Both the position numbers and the translations under genes were made by a program. A stretch of 64,000 nt of DNA. Origin: Brevundimonas huaxiensis. Its GTDB lineage: Bacteria; Pseudomonadota; Alphaproteobacteria; Caulobacterales; Caulobacteraceae. The DNA lies in contig NZ_JABBJE010000003.1 in the NCBI RefSeq assembly GCF_014218725.1, forward strand, positions 124,001 to 188,000. Reading direction: 5' to 3'. The notes beneath the pieces were generated by a model. It worked only from the letters and a program-made list of their open reading frames with translations, searched no databases and had not been told where the DNA came from. Numbering within the stretch: the first letter of the stretch is position 1; every line of letters starts with the position of its first letter. Below, in pieces: positions 41,575-51,421 of the stretch.

Positions 41575-43281
41575 ATGGGCGCGGACTCCTTCGTGGCGCT
41601 CGTCGGCGACGCGGCCGGCGCGGTCGATGCGCTCATGGCCCCCTTGCGTCGGCGGCTGGCCGGCGCCGGCTGGTCGCGCTGTGTCTCGCACCCGTTCCTC
41701 GAGGTCTATGCGCCGTCCGACCGCCTCAGGATCACAGCAGCGCTGGACGGCCATGGCGTCCTGATCGGCGAGATGTTCGACAACACGGGCCGGGCGGCTT
41801 CCGCCTCCGAGGGGGGCGCGCTGGCCTGCCGGTCCCTGGATGCGGCGTCCGCTCGACGGATTATTGGAGAGCACTGGGGCCGGTACGTGCTGGTCCGGCG
41901 CACTGGCGGCGACGCCGCGATCCTGCGCGATCCTTCCGGTGCGATCGAGGCCGTCTGCTGGCGCAGGTCCGGTGTGACCGTCGTCGCCTCCAGCGCGGCG
42001 CCAGTTCTTGACCCTCTCCTGCCCGAGGATCTGGCTCTGGACTGGGAGGCGGTGTCGCGGTTGGTCAGCCGCGGCGGCGAATATCGTCACGATCTCGCCC
42101 TGGACGGACTGACGCCGATCGCCGGCGGAGAGCTCCGAACGGTCGGCGCCGGCGGGTCTCGCGGCGTGCAGATCTGGCGGCCGGCGGACGTCTATCGACG
42201 CGGGCGCGGCCGTCCGCCTGAACTTCGGTCGGTGGTGCAGATGGCGGTGCGCAGCCTAGCCGGCGATCACACATGGGTCGCCGAGGTCAGCGGCGGTCTC
42301 GACTCTGCGATTGTCGCGGCGTCCCTCGAGACGTCGCAGCGGAATCGCGTCGCGGCCTGGGTGAACCACTACGTCGAGCAGCCCGAAGGCGACGAGCGCA
42401 TCTATGCGCGGGCGGTCTTGGCGCGCGAGGGACATGCGCTGACCGAGGTGCGGCGCGAAGGGCTGAGCCTGTCCGCCGAGCGTCTGGCGCGCACGGCGGA
42501 CGCCTTCCGACCGGCCACCAACGACATAGATACGGACTACAATGACGACATCGCCGCCCGCGTTCGGGAGGCTGGGGCATGGGGATCGCTCACGGGACAG
42601 GGCGGCGACGCGGTCTTCTTCCAGATGCCGAGCCCTCTCATCGCTTTCGACGAAATCCAGGAGCGCGGGGTCAGGGCGCGGCCGGCGGCCGTGCACCGGA
42701 TCGCACGCTGGACCCGCCGGTCCCTTTGGCCTTGGGCCTGGTTCCGCGCATTCCGGGAACACCGGCGCAGCCGCGCCGACTGGGATCATCCCTGGCTCGA
42801 CGACCTGCGGAGCGTTCCACCTGCGAAGGCCCTGCAGATTTCGATCCTCGCCTTCTGCCAGACCTTCCAGGGGCAGGCCGCACGGAGCCGGCGCGGGGTC
42901 TGCGTGAACCCGCTGCTGAGCCAGCCCGTGATGGAAGCCGGCCTGTCCTGGTCGACTGTCGATCTGACCTGGGGCGGCCGGGATCGGGCCGCGGCCAGAA
43001 ACGCGTTTCAGGACGTTCTGCCTCCCTCGATTTATGCCCGCCGTTCAAAAGGCGAACTCGGAGCCTTCTACGGCGAGGCTGCCGCGAGCAATCTGCCCTT
43101 CCTGCGGGACTATCTGCTGGGCGGGGCCCTGGCTCAGGCGGGCCTGCTGGACGACCTTGAGACGGACCTTTCCCGGGAGGCGCTGCTGTGGCGCGGCGGC
43201 TTCTCCCGCCTGCTCACCCTGGCGCTGACGGAGGCCTGGGTTCGACGGTGGACGGCGCGGCTGGAGGCGCGTTCGCGATGA
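41575..43281 (+). CDS. Lasso peptide cyclase (asparagine-synthetase-like C protein)
   Basis: 568 residues. The PP-loop SGGLDS (239-244) lies in WVAEVSGGLDSAIVAAS, with a downstream GSLTGQGGDAVFF motif, both from asparagine synthetase B. The N-terminal amidotransferase-like region lacks the catalytic Cys2 (it begins MGADSF), as expected for a cyclase that uses only ATP. It adenylates the ring Glu side chain and joins it to the core amino terminus. The last 68 bases overlap the convergent isopeptidase gene. Confidence 0.93.
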   Translation: MGADSFVALVGDAAGAVDALMAPLRRRLAGAGWSRCVSHPFLEVYAPSDRLRITAALDGHGVLIGEMFDNTGRAASASEGGALACRSLDAASARRIIGEHWGRYVLVRRTGGDAAILRDPSGAIEAVCWRRSGVTVVASSAAPVLDPLLPEDLALDWEAVSRLVSRGGEYRHDLALDGLTPIAGGELRTVGAGGSRGVQIWRPADVYRRGRGRPPELRSVVQMAVRSLAGDHTWVAEVSGGLDSAIVAASLETSQRNRVAAWVNHYVEQPEGDERIYARAVLAREGHALTEVRREGLSLSAERLARTADAFRPATNDIDTDYNDDIAARVREAGAWGSLTGQGGDAVFFQMPSPLIAFDEIQERGVRARPAAVHRIARWTRRSLWPWAWFRAFREHRRSRADWDHPWLDDLRSVPPAKALQISILAFCQTFQGQAARSRRGVCVNPLLSQPVMEAGLSWSTVDLTWGGRDRAAARNAFQDVLPPSIYARRSKGELGAFYGEAAASNLPFLRDYLLGGALAQAGLLDDLETDLSREALLWRGGFSRLLTLALTEAWVRRWTARLEARSR

Positions 43282-45578
43282 GATGGCGATCGAACCAGCC
43301 GATGACCTGCTCATAGTAGATCCGGGCATTGCCGGGGTTGTGGATCCCGTGGTCCTCGCCGATCAGATAGAGCAGGGCGGCCGGGCGCTGGAGGCGTCTG
43401 AGGGCGGCGAACATGCCTTCGGCCTCGCCCGTCGCATGGTCCATCTCGCCATAGACCAGCAAAATGGGAGCCGTGATCCGATCCGCCTGTTCGAAGGCGC
43501 TGCCGCGGCGGTACCTGTCGGGATCGGACCAGTAGGACGCACGCATCCCGACCTGACCGGATTCCAGCCACCGCGCCGTTCCCATGATCGCAGCCTCGTT
43601 CTCGCCCGCCAGACGCGCATGGTTGGACAGCCTGCCGAGCGATCCGGCCAGGTCATAGGATCCGTTCAGGGCGACGACAGCCTTGAACCTGGGGGATTGT
43701 GACGCGCTCAGCACGACCGCCCAGGCGCCGAAACTGTGTCCCCAAAGGCCGATCCTGTCGCCATCGACGAGCCTCTCGGCGGCGGCGGCGTCGACCACGG
43801 CGAGGATCCGGTCCGCCAAACCGGCCGCCGGCTCGGGGCCGACAGGCAGGTCGGGATAGAGGACGGCGTAGCCGGCGGCGACCAGAAGCTGGCCGTTGAG
43901 CGTCAGATTACCCGCCTCGGGGCGCATGGTCGGCGGCGGGGTTGCATACGCGCGGTCGGGATAGGGGATGACAATCACCGGAAGCGGCCGATGGCCTTGA
44001 GCCGGGGCGTAGAGCCATCCACCGGCCCCTCCAGGGCCGTCAACCCGCCGGGCCGCTGTGAGGTCTACGTCGTCGAGCTCGGGATTGAGGCTCCGGATCG
44101 TCTGCGTCGACGTTCCGCGTGTCACGGCGAGGCGGTTGACAGCCCGACCCTCGCCGCCGCGCGCGACGGCCACACCTTGAGACCAACTCACTGCCGCGCC
44201 GGAAGGACCCGTGACGCAGACGATGGGGCCCGGGTCAGCCCGGATCCGGCACAGCTGTCCTGTCGGCTCCGACACCACTGCGCTGTCTTGTTTCATTGGC
44301 CCCGCCAGGGCCCGCTGGCCAAGCGGGCCATCCGGCCGAACGACCGAGGCGAACGCACCGAGGTCATCGGACGACCCGTCGGTGGTCAGGCGAACGACAT
44401 GTCCGCGACTGGAGAACAGAGCCCCGCGGCCTCCTTGTGCGATGAGGCGGGCGTCCGGCGCCAAGGCCGGGAGCCTCTCGCCGCTCAAGAACCAACCCTC
44501 TTCATCCCGATCACGGCCGTGCAGGACGATCGTTTCACCGATCCAACCGGCCTCGGCCGTCGGCAATCCGTGGAAATCGAGCGGGATGAGCGGGGTGACG
44601 CCCGGCGGGGTGACGTCCCGCGCCGCGCCAGCCGGGCTGACGGCGAGAAGGCGGGGAGAGTCGCCATCGATCGCGGCTACCATGAGGGTGTCGGACGCCG
44701 GCGACCAAGTCAGGAGACTTGTCGAGACGTCCCGGGCCTCGGGCGGGTCCCGAGTTTCGCCGGAGCGACTGTCGACCAGCCGCAGGGCGCGGGTACGCCG
44801 AAACTCCGTTGCGGCGCCCGGAGAGGGGAGGAGCTGGAGGGCGCCGTCGACTATCAGGGCGACGTGGCGGCCGTCCGGGGACGCCTCCAGGTCAAGGAAC
44901 GGCCCTCGGGCGAGACGGGTCGCGGCACCGGTCCGGGCGTCGATCCGCAAGAGGTCGCGAAGGGGCCGCGCCGGTTCCGACCCAAGCCCGACCGAAACGA
45001 AGGCCGCCTCCCCACGGGCCGCCCGGTCCCAGAGCGGGGGCAGTTCTCTCTGGGTTCGATTGGTGTCCGCCAGACGCGGCGGCAGATCCCCGTCGGGCAT
45101 GCCGAGCACCACGATAACATCCTCGGACAGCCATTCCACGGATCGGCCCCAGGCGCCCGTTTCCGGAGAGATGTCGGTCCACACGACGCCGCCGCTGCCC
45201 AGATCCACGATCCCGATGTGGAACTGCAGGGCGTGCAGGGAAGACGAGGAGCTTGCCGCCGGCGGGGGAGAAGGGGCCGGCGGTGTAGCCGGCGTCCTCC
45301 TCCATCGGCAGGAGCGGCGCGACGCGGGCAGGGCTCGCGACATCGGCCCGATAGAGGCGGGCGTAGCGGAGCGCGCCCTCGGGCTGCAGGTCGTAGCGGG
45401 GAAGATCGTCCCGCGCGCGGCGTTCCTCGAACACGATCACTTGGCCGGTCGGATCGACGGCGATCCGCCCGAAGCTCTCAAGCCCGAGCAGGGTGTCGAG
45501 GGTCAGCGGCTCCGAAGCGCCCGTCGTCGGGCACGCGAGAGCCAGCGCGACCAGCGCGCCGGACAGACGTTTGCGCAT
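43214..45578 (-). pseudogene. Lasso peptide isopeptidase (prolyl-oligopeptidase fold), frameshifted
   Basis: The start ATG 45578 gives a signal peptide (MRKRLSGALVALALACPTTGA) and a beta-propeller N-terminus ending FSPAGGKLLVF. The rest, from LHALQFHIGIVDLGSGG to the stop, is in another frame. The break is at the G-run 45239-45241 (plus-strand numbering), where one base too many is present. The C-terminal hydrolase domain is intact, with the nucleophile GHSFGAW, the Asp in YGEMDHATG and the His in GEDHGIHNP. Such isopeptidases (AtxE type) open the macrolactam of imported lasso peptides. If the frameshift is real, the enzyme is lost. Confidence 0.82.
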
Positions 45579-45584
45579 GGCGTC

Positions 45585-48533
45585 TCACCAGCGCTTGACG
45601 AGTTGCAGGGAGACTTGGCGGCCCAGCGCGTTGGTATTGGCCGCATCGTAGCCGATCCCGCGCGACGCGTCGTAGAACGGCGGCTCCGAGTTCGCGAGAT
45701 TGAGCACGTTCAGGGAGAGGGAAAGGCCCTCGCCCCAGCCAGGGAAGTCGTAGCGGACCTGCCCGTCGAAGGTCGCCCAGTCGTCGATGCCGCGACCGCC
45801 AACGGGGTCTCGTCCGCCGCTGACCTAGTTGGCGATCAGGCCGAGCGTCAGAGGGCCGCTTACCCATTGGCCGCCGAGCCTGCCGCGCCACCGGGCGGGG
45901 AAATGAGGGTCTCCGAGCAGGTCCTCATTGGGGGACGCGTCGGTGATCTGGCGATCGTTGGCCAGGAGATGCGTCATCGACGCATCGATCGACATCTGAC
46001 CAGCGCCCAGGTCGAAGCGATATCGCGCTGACAGGTCCAGCCCCTCGACCTCGACGGCGGCCGCGTTGACGAAGCGATTGTCGACGATCACGCCATAGGC
46101 GGTGACGGGCATGACGGTCGGGTTGAAATTGCCGGGGTGGTCCAGCAGCGATTGGACGAGGGCGCGATCCTCGGCGTTGGTGGCCGGGTTCACGAAGCGG
46201 ACGAAAGGGGCCAGGGCGGGATCGTTGAGAACATTCGTCAGATTCTCGAGGACCGGATTGCCGATGCGGTCCTCGAACCGGGTGCGGAACCAGCCGCCCT
46301 CCAGTCGGAACCCGCTAAGGGCCGCCGGCGTCCAGATAAAGCCCGCCGTCGTCGAAGTGGCCGTTTCCGGCCGCAGGTCGGGATTTCCGCCGTACTGGAC
46401 GACAGCGAGCACATTGACGCCGCCCCGGTTGAGAAAGGTCGGGCCGAGGGCATAGGCCGTGAACAGCTCGCGGAGCGCCGGCGCGCGGAACGATGTGCCA
46501 TGGCTCGCCCGCAGCAGCAGGTCGGAAGCCGGGCTGTAGAGCAGACCGACCTTGGGGTTGGTGGATTGCCCGACCCCCTCATGGTCTTCGATCCGCGCCG
46601 CCAGGGAGAACTCAAGGCGCTCCAGGCCCGGGCGGGCGTTTGCGGCGCTCACGAAGGGCGCCCGGAACTCCACAAAGGCCGCCGAGACATCCCGCTCATA
46701 GACGAGAGGGGCGACGATGCGCGGCGCTATGCCGGAAAGGAAGTTCTCGCCCTCGGTTTCGAACCGTTCGCCGCGAAGATCGACGCCCACGGCCACCCGC
46801 AGCGGACCGCCTGCGAGCTCAAGAAGCGACCCGTCAGCCTTGAGGTTTGCCGAGGTCACGGTGGTCGTGTGGTCAGTCCAGGAATAGCCCGAGCCGATAT
46901 GCGCCCGCATCGCCGGGCTGGTGTTGGCGGGATCGCCGTAGGGATTGAAGAAGCCGTCGACCGCCGTTCTGAACGTCGTCGTCGGTATATCCGCCCGGGA
47001 CCCCATGGCCTCCTGCAGGAAGGTCGTCTGAACCCGGTTGGAGAGTGTCCGGCTGCTGAACTCCCGACCGCCGCTGAGGTAGGCCGACAGGTTCCAGTCC
47101 CGTATCGCGCCGTTGAGCCCAAGGGCGCCGCTGACGCTTCGCGTGCGGCCTTCTGAGAGCGCCGGCCCAAGCTCGTCGATCCAGGAATAGGCGATGTCGT
47201 GGCGTGTCGCGCCCACCGGAGACACGAAGTGAGGATTGGCGGAGGTGATCACGACGATGCCGGTGTCGGCGGGCGTCTGGAGGGTGTGGTCCCGCTCTGT
47301 GTAGCGGATGTCGCCGTCGATGCTGAAGCCGAATGGAAGACTCTGCCGCGCCGCGGCGAAGAGGCTGTGCCGACGCTGATGCGGCAGGAACCACTGGCCC
47401 AGGTTCTGGTTCGTGAGGTTGACCTCATTGGCCCGAAAGTCGCCCGGCGTCAGCCCTGCGCCGTCCTGATCGCGAGGAATGGCGAAGATGGGCTGATAGG
47501 AGCCCGAGATGGGGTTCTGCGCCATGATGTTGCCGGGCGCGCTGTAAACAAGCCGCCAGTCCGAACCGCCCAGCGGGCGCAGGTCGGCGCTGGAGATCAC
47601 GCGTCGGTCCTCCGAACGGAGCTCGCCGCGATCATGAAACTCGTAGGCCGCGACGAGGCTTCCGCTCGACCAGTTGAACCCGCCGACATGGGACAGCAGG
47701 ACTTCCTCGGCGCCGCCGTCGCTCGTGCCGCCCACTCGCACGCGGGTTTCCGCCTGCTCGAACCGGGATTTCAGGATGATGTTGACGACGCCGCCGACCG
47801 CGTCCGCGCCGTAGAGGGCTGAAGCCCCGTCCAGCAGCACATCCACCCTCGCGATTGCGCTGGAGGGAATGTTGGAGACGTCCGCGAAGTCGCCGGAGAT
47901 GCCCGTGCCGGCGATCCGCCGGCCGTTGACGAGGACGAGGGTTGCGTCTGCGCCGAGTCCGCGCAGGTTGAGCCCGGTCGCCGCGCCGCTGTTCCGGGCC
48001 GAACGATCCGCGCCGGTGTTCGCGGAGCCCTCATAGGCGGCGCCGGTGAAATTCTGGGGGAGGGCGGCCAAGGTCTCGGCCACCGTCGCGCGCCCCTGCC
48101 GCGCTACATCGTCCTGGGTCAGGACTGTGACCGGCGAGGGACTGTCCACGCCGCGGAAGTAGCTGCCCGTAACCACGACCTCTTCGAGCTGGGTGGCTTC
48201 AGCGTCCGTCTCCGCCCGGGCCGACGGATCGATCAGCACGAAGACGTTCGGGCGGCTCTGACGATAGGTGAGGCCCGTTCCGCGCAATAGTTGGGCGAGC
48301 GCGGCCTCGGCCGTGAGATTGCCGGTGACGGCCTGGGACTGACGTCCGGCGACGAGCGCGCTGGGATAGAGGATCTGCAGGCCGCTTTGCTGGGCGAAGA
48401 CCGGCAGGCTCCGCTCGAGCGGCCCCGCTCCGATGCTGAACGCGCGCACGGCCTCGACCGTCTGCGCCGCCACCGGCGTGGCGACCCCCAGCATCAGTGC
48501 GGCGAGCGCGGTAGAAGTGAACCTGTCACCCAT
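45585..48533 (-). pseudogene. TonB-dependent receptor with STN domain, interrupted by an amber codon
   Basis: 983 codons in one frame, except TAG at codon 903 (45825-45827). A signal peptide (MGDRFTSTALAALMLGVATPVAAQ) is followed by an STN domain (SIGAGPLERSLPVFAQQSGLQILYPSALVAGRQSQAVTGNLTAEAALAQLLRGTGL), a plug (EEVVVTGSYFRGVDSPSPVTVLTQDDVARQG) and a barrel. Beyond the TAG, the frame continues for 80 codons through the expected last strands and ends LQLVKRW, the aromatic terminus typical of outer-membrane barrels. A TAC to TAG change explains it. Without the last strands the barrel would not insert. It starts the receptor half of the lasso locus, 6 bases before the isopeptidase gene. Confidence 0.85.
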
Positions 48534-48624
48534 GATCTCCCCCGATTCTCTACCCGCAGTTTTGCGGGTCGGGGAGGAGACGTCGGGTCGCGGCCCATCC
48601 CCTAAGTCCGGGATCAGATTATTT

Positions 48625-49611
48625 TCAGGCGGGTCCCGTCAGAACAAGGTGGCCGTCCGGCGCCCGCTCCGCTTCGAGGGCGTAGAGGTCCCTGAGCGCG
48701 GCGACGAAGCCGTCGACATCGCCTGCATCGAAGACCCCGCTGACCCGGATGGCCGAAATCCGGTCGTCCCGCAGTTCCACCGGCGAGGGGCTGTAGCGGT
48801 TGACCTCCGCGACGGCGACGGCGATCGGGGTGTTCTCGAACGTCAGGCGGCCGGTCGTCCAGCTCGTCGCCGCCGGCACGTTCACCGCCACAACCGCCGG
48901 GCGTTGAACCGAAGTCGTGACCTGTTGTCCCGGCGCCAGGGTCCATGCCGGCCGCGACGACGCCTCTTGCCGCACGGCAACCTGCCCCTCGACCAGAACA
49001 ATCCGGGCGCCCGCGCCGGTCCGCCGGACGTCGAAGCGGGTGCCGATCGCGGTCACCTCCGTATCGCCGGCCTTCACCAGGAAGGGGCGGGTGGCGTCTC
49101 CCTGCACCTCGAACATGGCGCGTCCGGAGGTGAGCGTGACCAGACGCTCGGACCCGCTGAACCGGACCGTCACGTGAGACGCCGTGTCGAGGATGATGCG
49201 TGAACCGTCTTCCAGCCGGACCGTGCGCTGCTCACCGATGGCGGTGTCGTAGACGTCGGAACGTTGGGCGGACCACCAGGACCAGCTTCCCACAACGAGC
49301 GCCAATGCGATGGCCCCGGCCGCCCCGAGAGGGACCAGGCGGCCGGAGGTGCGTCTTCCCCCCTTTGTCGAAGCCTGGCGAGCCCGGTTCGCCGCGTCTT
49401 CCGTCAGCGCCGCCATCCCGGGGGTGTTTGCCAGCGTTCCGGCCGCGTCCCACATGGCCTCCAGGCGGCTGAAGGCGCGGGCGTTCTCAGGATCCCGCCG
49501 CCACACGCTGAAGGCCTTGATATCGGCAGTGGTGACCTTGCGCTGGCTCAACGTGGTGAACCATTCCGCTGCTTCCTTGCGCCTGATGTCGGCTTCAGCC
49601 TCGATCGTCAT
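48625..49611 (-). CDS. FecR-type anti-sigma factor
   Basis: 328 residues. The N-terminal DUF4880 region (EAAEWFTTLSQRKVTTADIKAFSVWRRDPENARAFSRLEAMWDAAG) binds the sigma factor. One membrane helix (GAAGAIALALVVGSWSWW) follows, then the periplasmic FecR domain (YDTAIGEQRTVRLEDGSRIILDTASHVTVRFSGSERLVTLTSGRAMFEV). It passes the occupancy signal from the STN domain of the receptor to the sigma factor. It lies between the sigma gene and the receptor gene on one strand. Confidence 0.92.
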   Translation of the reverse strand: MTIEAEADIRRKEAAEWFTTLSQRKVTTADIKAFSVWRRDPENARAFSRLEAMWDAAGTLANTPGMAALTEDAANRARQASTKGGRRTSGRLVPLGAAGAIALALVVGSWSWWSAQRSDVYDTAIGEQRTVRLEDGSRIILDTASHVTVRFSGSERLVTLTSGRAMFEVQGDATRPFLVKAGDTEVTAIGTRFDVRRTGAGARIVLVEGQVAVRQEASSRPAWTLAPGQQVTTSVQRPAVVAVNVPAATSWTTGRLTFENTPIAVAVAEVNRYSPSPVELRDDRISAIRVSGVFDAGDVDGFVAALRDLYALEAERAPDGHLVLTGPA

Positions 49612-49620
49612 CCGTCTTGC

Positions 49621-50112
49621 CTACAGGTCCAGCCGAGACGCGCAGTACTCAAGCGCCCTGGACATTCGCCATTCCACCGTTTTTACGCTGATCCCGAACG
49701 ACTGGGCGATCTCCGGATAGGTCATACCGCCAAAGCGGCTCAAGACGAAGACGTCGCGGTAGAGTTGCGGCATGGATCCGATCACCTGCTCGAGCAGAAC
49801 CTGATCGAACTGCGGCGCGGCCTCGGCTCCGGCCGGTATCTGAAAGTCCCGATCCCGCCGCCGCCGTCCTTCCCGCCGGCTCTCGTCGCGTACCAGGTTC
49901 AGGGCGATCTTGAGCAGAAAAGCCTTCGGATGACGGATGTCGTCCAGCGCATAGGGCGCGGCACGGATGTAGGTCTCCTGAACGACGTCCGCCGCCGCCT
50001 CGGCGTCGACATGGGCTCGCAGGCGACGATCCAGCCAGGCGGCATAGCGCCGATAGAGACGGTTGATACCGTCCTGCGCCTCCGTGCCCAGCTGCTTCGT
50101 ATCGGTCACCAC
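49621..50112 (-). CDS. FecI-type ECF sigma factor
   Basis: 163 residues from GTG 50112 (or 50109), preceded by GGAG; a longer frame to 50280 looks non-coding. Region 2 is LYRRYAAWLDRRLRAHVDAEAAADVVQETYIRAAPY and region 4 is MPQLYRDVFVLSRFGGMTYPEIAQSFGISVKTVEWRMSRALEYC. With FecR and an STN-bearing receptor it forms a cell-surface signalling set that should switch on the receptor-isopeptidase operon when ligand binds outside. Confidence 0.92.
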   Translation of the reverse strand: MVTDTKQLGTEAQDGINRLYRRYAAWLDRRLRAHVDAEAAADVVQETYIRAAPYALDDIRHPKAFLLKIALNLVRDESRREGRRRRDRDFQIPAGAEAAPQFDQVLLEQVIGSMPQLYRDVFVLSRFGGMTYPEIAQSFGISVKTVEWRMSRALEYCASRLDL

Positions 50113-50612
50113 GGTTCTCCGGCCTCTCGACGAGAGGGTCCGGAACCCAGACGCGTCCACACGGCCTGGGACAGGCGCGCAGGCGCGCGCCGTCAGGCGT
50201 TGGGAACGGGCATGCGCGCTGTGCGCGCCGCCGTCGATGATCTGATATCGCACAGGGGATTCCAGGCCCCGCCAACGCAAGCGTCGGCGACGTCAGCATG
50301 AATCAAACGGAATCCCGGCGCAAGCCGGAGGGGTCGGGCGTTGGAATCCTCTGCGATCGCGAGGCCCGCTGCTTCGGTTCACAGCGGCGCCTCTGTCTCG
50401 CGGACAGACCCCGGCTCAAGCTGTGGGCCTATCTCACGGCGCCCGACCGGGGCGGTCTAGAAGCCGCCCCCGGCGGAGGCAAGCGCTGGCGTGGTCTGGC
50501 GCGCGGATCGGGTTATCCCGCAAGAAAATGGCGGAGAGCCCGCAATTCACTGTCGTTGCCCGGTCGTTGATTCCCGCCGAACGTGAATCGCGTACTTTGG
50601 AAGGAGCGAGCC
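50113..50612. other. 500-bp intergenic region, no convincing gene
   Basis: This lies between the divergent sigma-factor and LuxR-type genes. A 90-codon frame at 50298-50570 has the composition of a chance ORF and no recognisable domain. The region must hold the divergent promoters. I could not call them. Confidence 0.5.
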
Positions 50613-50873
50613 ATGCAGCGTAGTCCCCATGCGGAACGCCAATCATCCCTGCTTCTCAGCGGTCGCGAAACCGAGTGTCTTCTTTGGGTCAGTCGCGGCA
50701 AGAGTTCGGCGGACATCGGTCAGATCGTCGGCCTGTCGCCCCGGACGGTCGACAGCTACATCGAGAAAGCCTGCGCCAAGCTTCGTGTCCGGACGCGCAT
50801 CGAAGCTGTCGCGGCTGCGGTCCGCGCCGGCATCATCGATCCTGACGAAGACGGGTCAAGGCGCGAAGGGTGA
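50613..50873 (+). CDS. HTH-only LuxR-type regulator
   Basis: 86 residues from ATG 50613, with AAGGAG upstream. Essentially a bare LuxR helix-turn-helix: LSGRETECLLWVSRGKSSADIGQIVGLSPRTVDSYIEKACAKLRVRTRIEAVAAAVRAGII. It is the same design as the gene beside virB1 but a diverged sequence. It may regulate the lasso sigma-factor operon or the gene that follows. No sensory domain is present, so it may act constitutively or with a partner. Confidence 0.82.
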   Translation: MQRSPHAERQSSLLLSGRETECLLWVSRGKSSADIGQIVGLSPRTVDSYIEKACAKLRVRTRIEAVAAAVRAGIIDPDEDGSRREG

Positions 50874-51064
50874 GGGGGCGGGCCAGGAACTTCTGTGAGG
50901 AAGCCCGGCGTTTCGCCGCCGATCGCCGCCGACGCTCACGCGTCCCCTGGCTCTCGATCGGCGCCTATCGTTCCCGGAACCCGCCATCAATGACCCTACA
51001 CCGCTTGCGGCTGGTCGCGCGAGTCGGGTTGACCGGAGGCCATCAGAGAAAGGAAAACACGCCG

Positions 51065-51361
51065 ATGCCCAAATACGCCCCGCTCGCAGCCTTCCTCCGA
51101 CGCCAGAAGCGCGCCGAGGTGGACCTGACCTTCCGGGACATCGAACGGATCGTGGGCGGCATCCTGCCGAAGGCCGCGGCCGTGGAAGGATGGTGGAGCG
51201 CGGATCCGGCCGGGCCGGTCATGCCCCAGCACATCGCCTTTGCCGAAGCCGGCTTCGTCGCCGAACCCAGGATTCGGGCCGAGACGGTGCGCTTCGTTCG
51301 TGTGGAAACGGCGAGCTCACCGCTGGCGTCAGCCGCTCTGGCGCACGGTGTGACGCTCTGA
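51065..51361 (+). CDS. DUF7662 family protein
   Basis: 98 residues from ATG 51065; AGAAAGGAAA precedes it. PLAAFLRRQKRAEVDLTFRDIERIVGGILPKAAAVEGWWSADPAGP and the following AFAEAGFVAEPRIRAETVRFVR match the DUF7662 pattern (a helix pair, the I-E-x-I-x-G-x-x-L-P motif, a WW/WxN site and two strands). Members are scattered in accessory regions and no function is known. No operon partner is obvious. Confidence 0.75.
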   Translation: MPKYAPLAAFLRRQKRAEVDLTFRDIERIVGGILPKAAAVEGWWSADPAGPVMPQHIAFAEAGFVAEPRIRAETVRFVRVETASSPLASAALAHGVTL

Positions 51362-51421
51362 CATCCGATCACTTCCGGCGGCTCCCCTGGAGGCGGCCGC
51401 CGGAAGCGCCGATGCGGAGGA

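Noticed and set aside
50298..50570. 90-codon plus-strand frame in the sigma/LuxR gap
   Set aside because: No domain, no ribosome site, chance-like composition.
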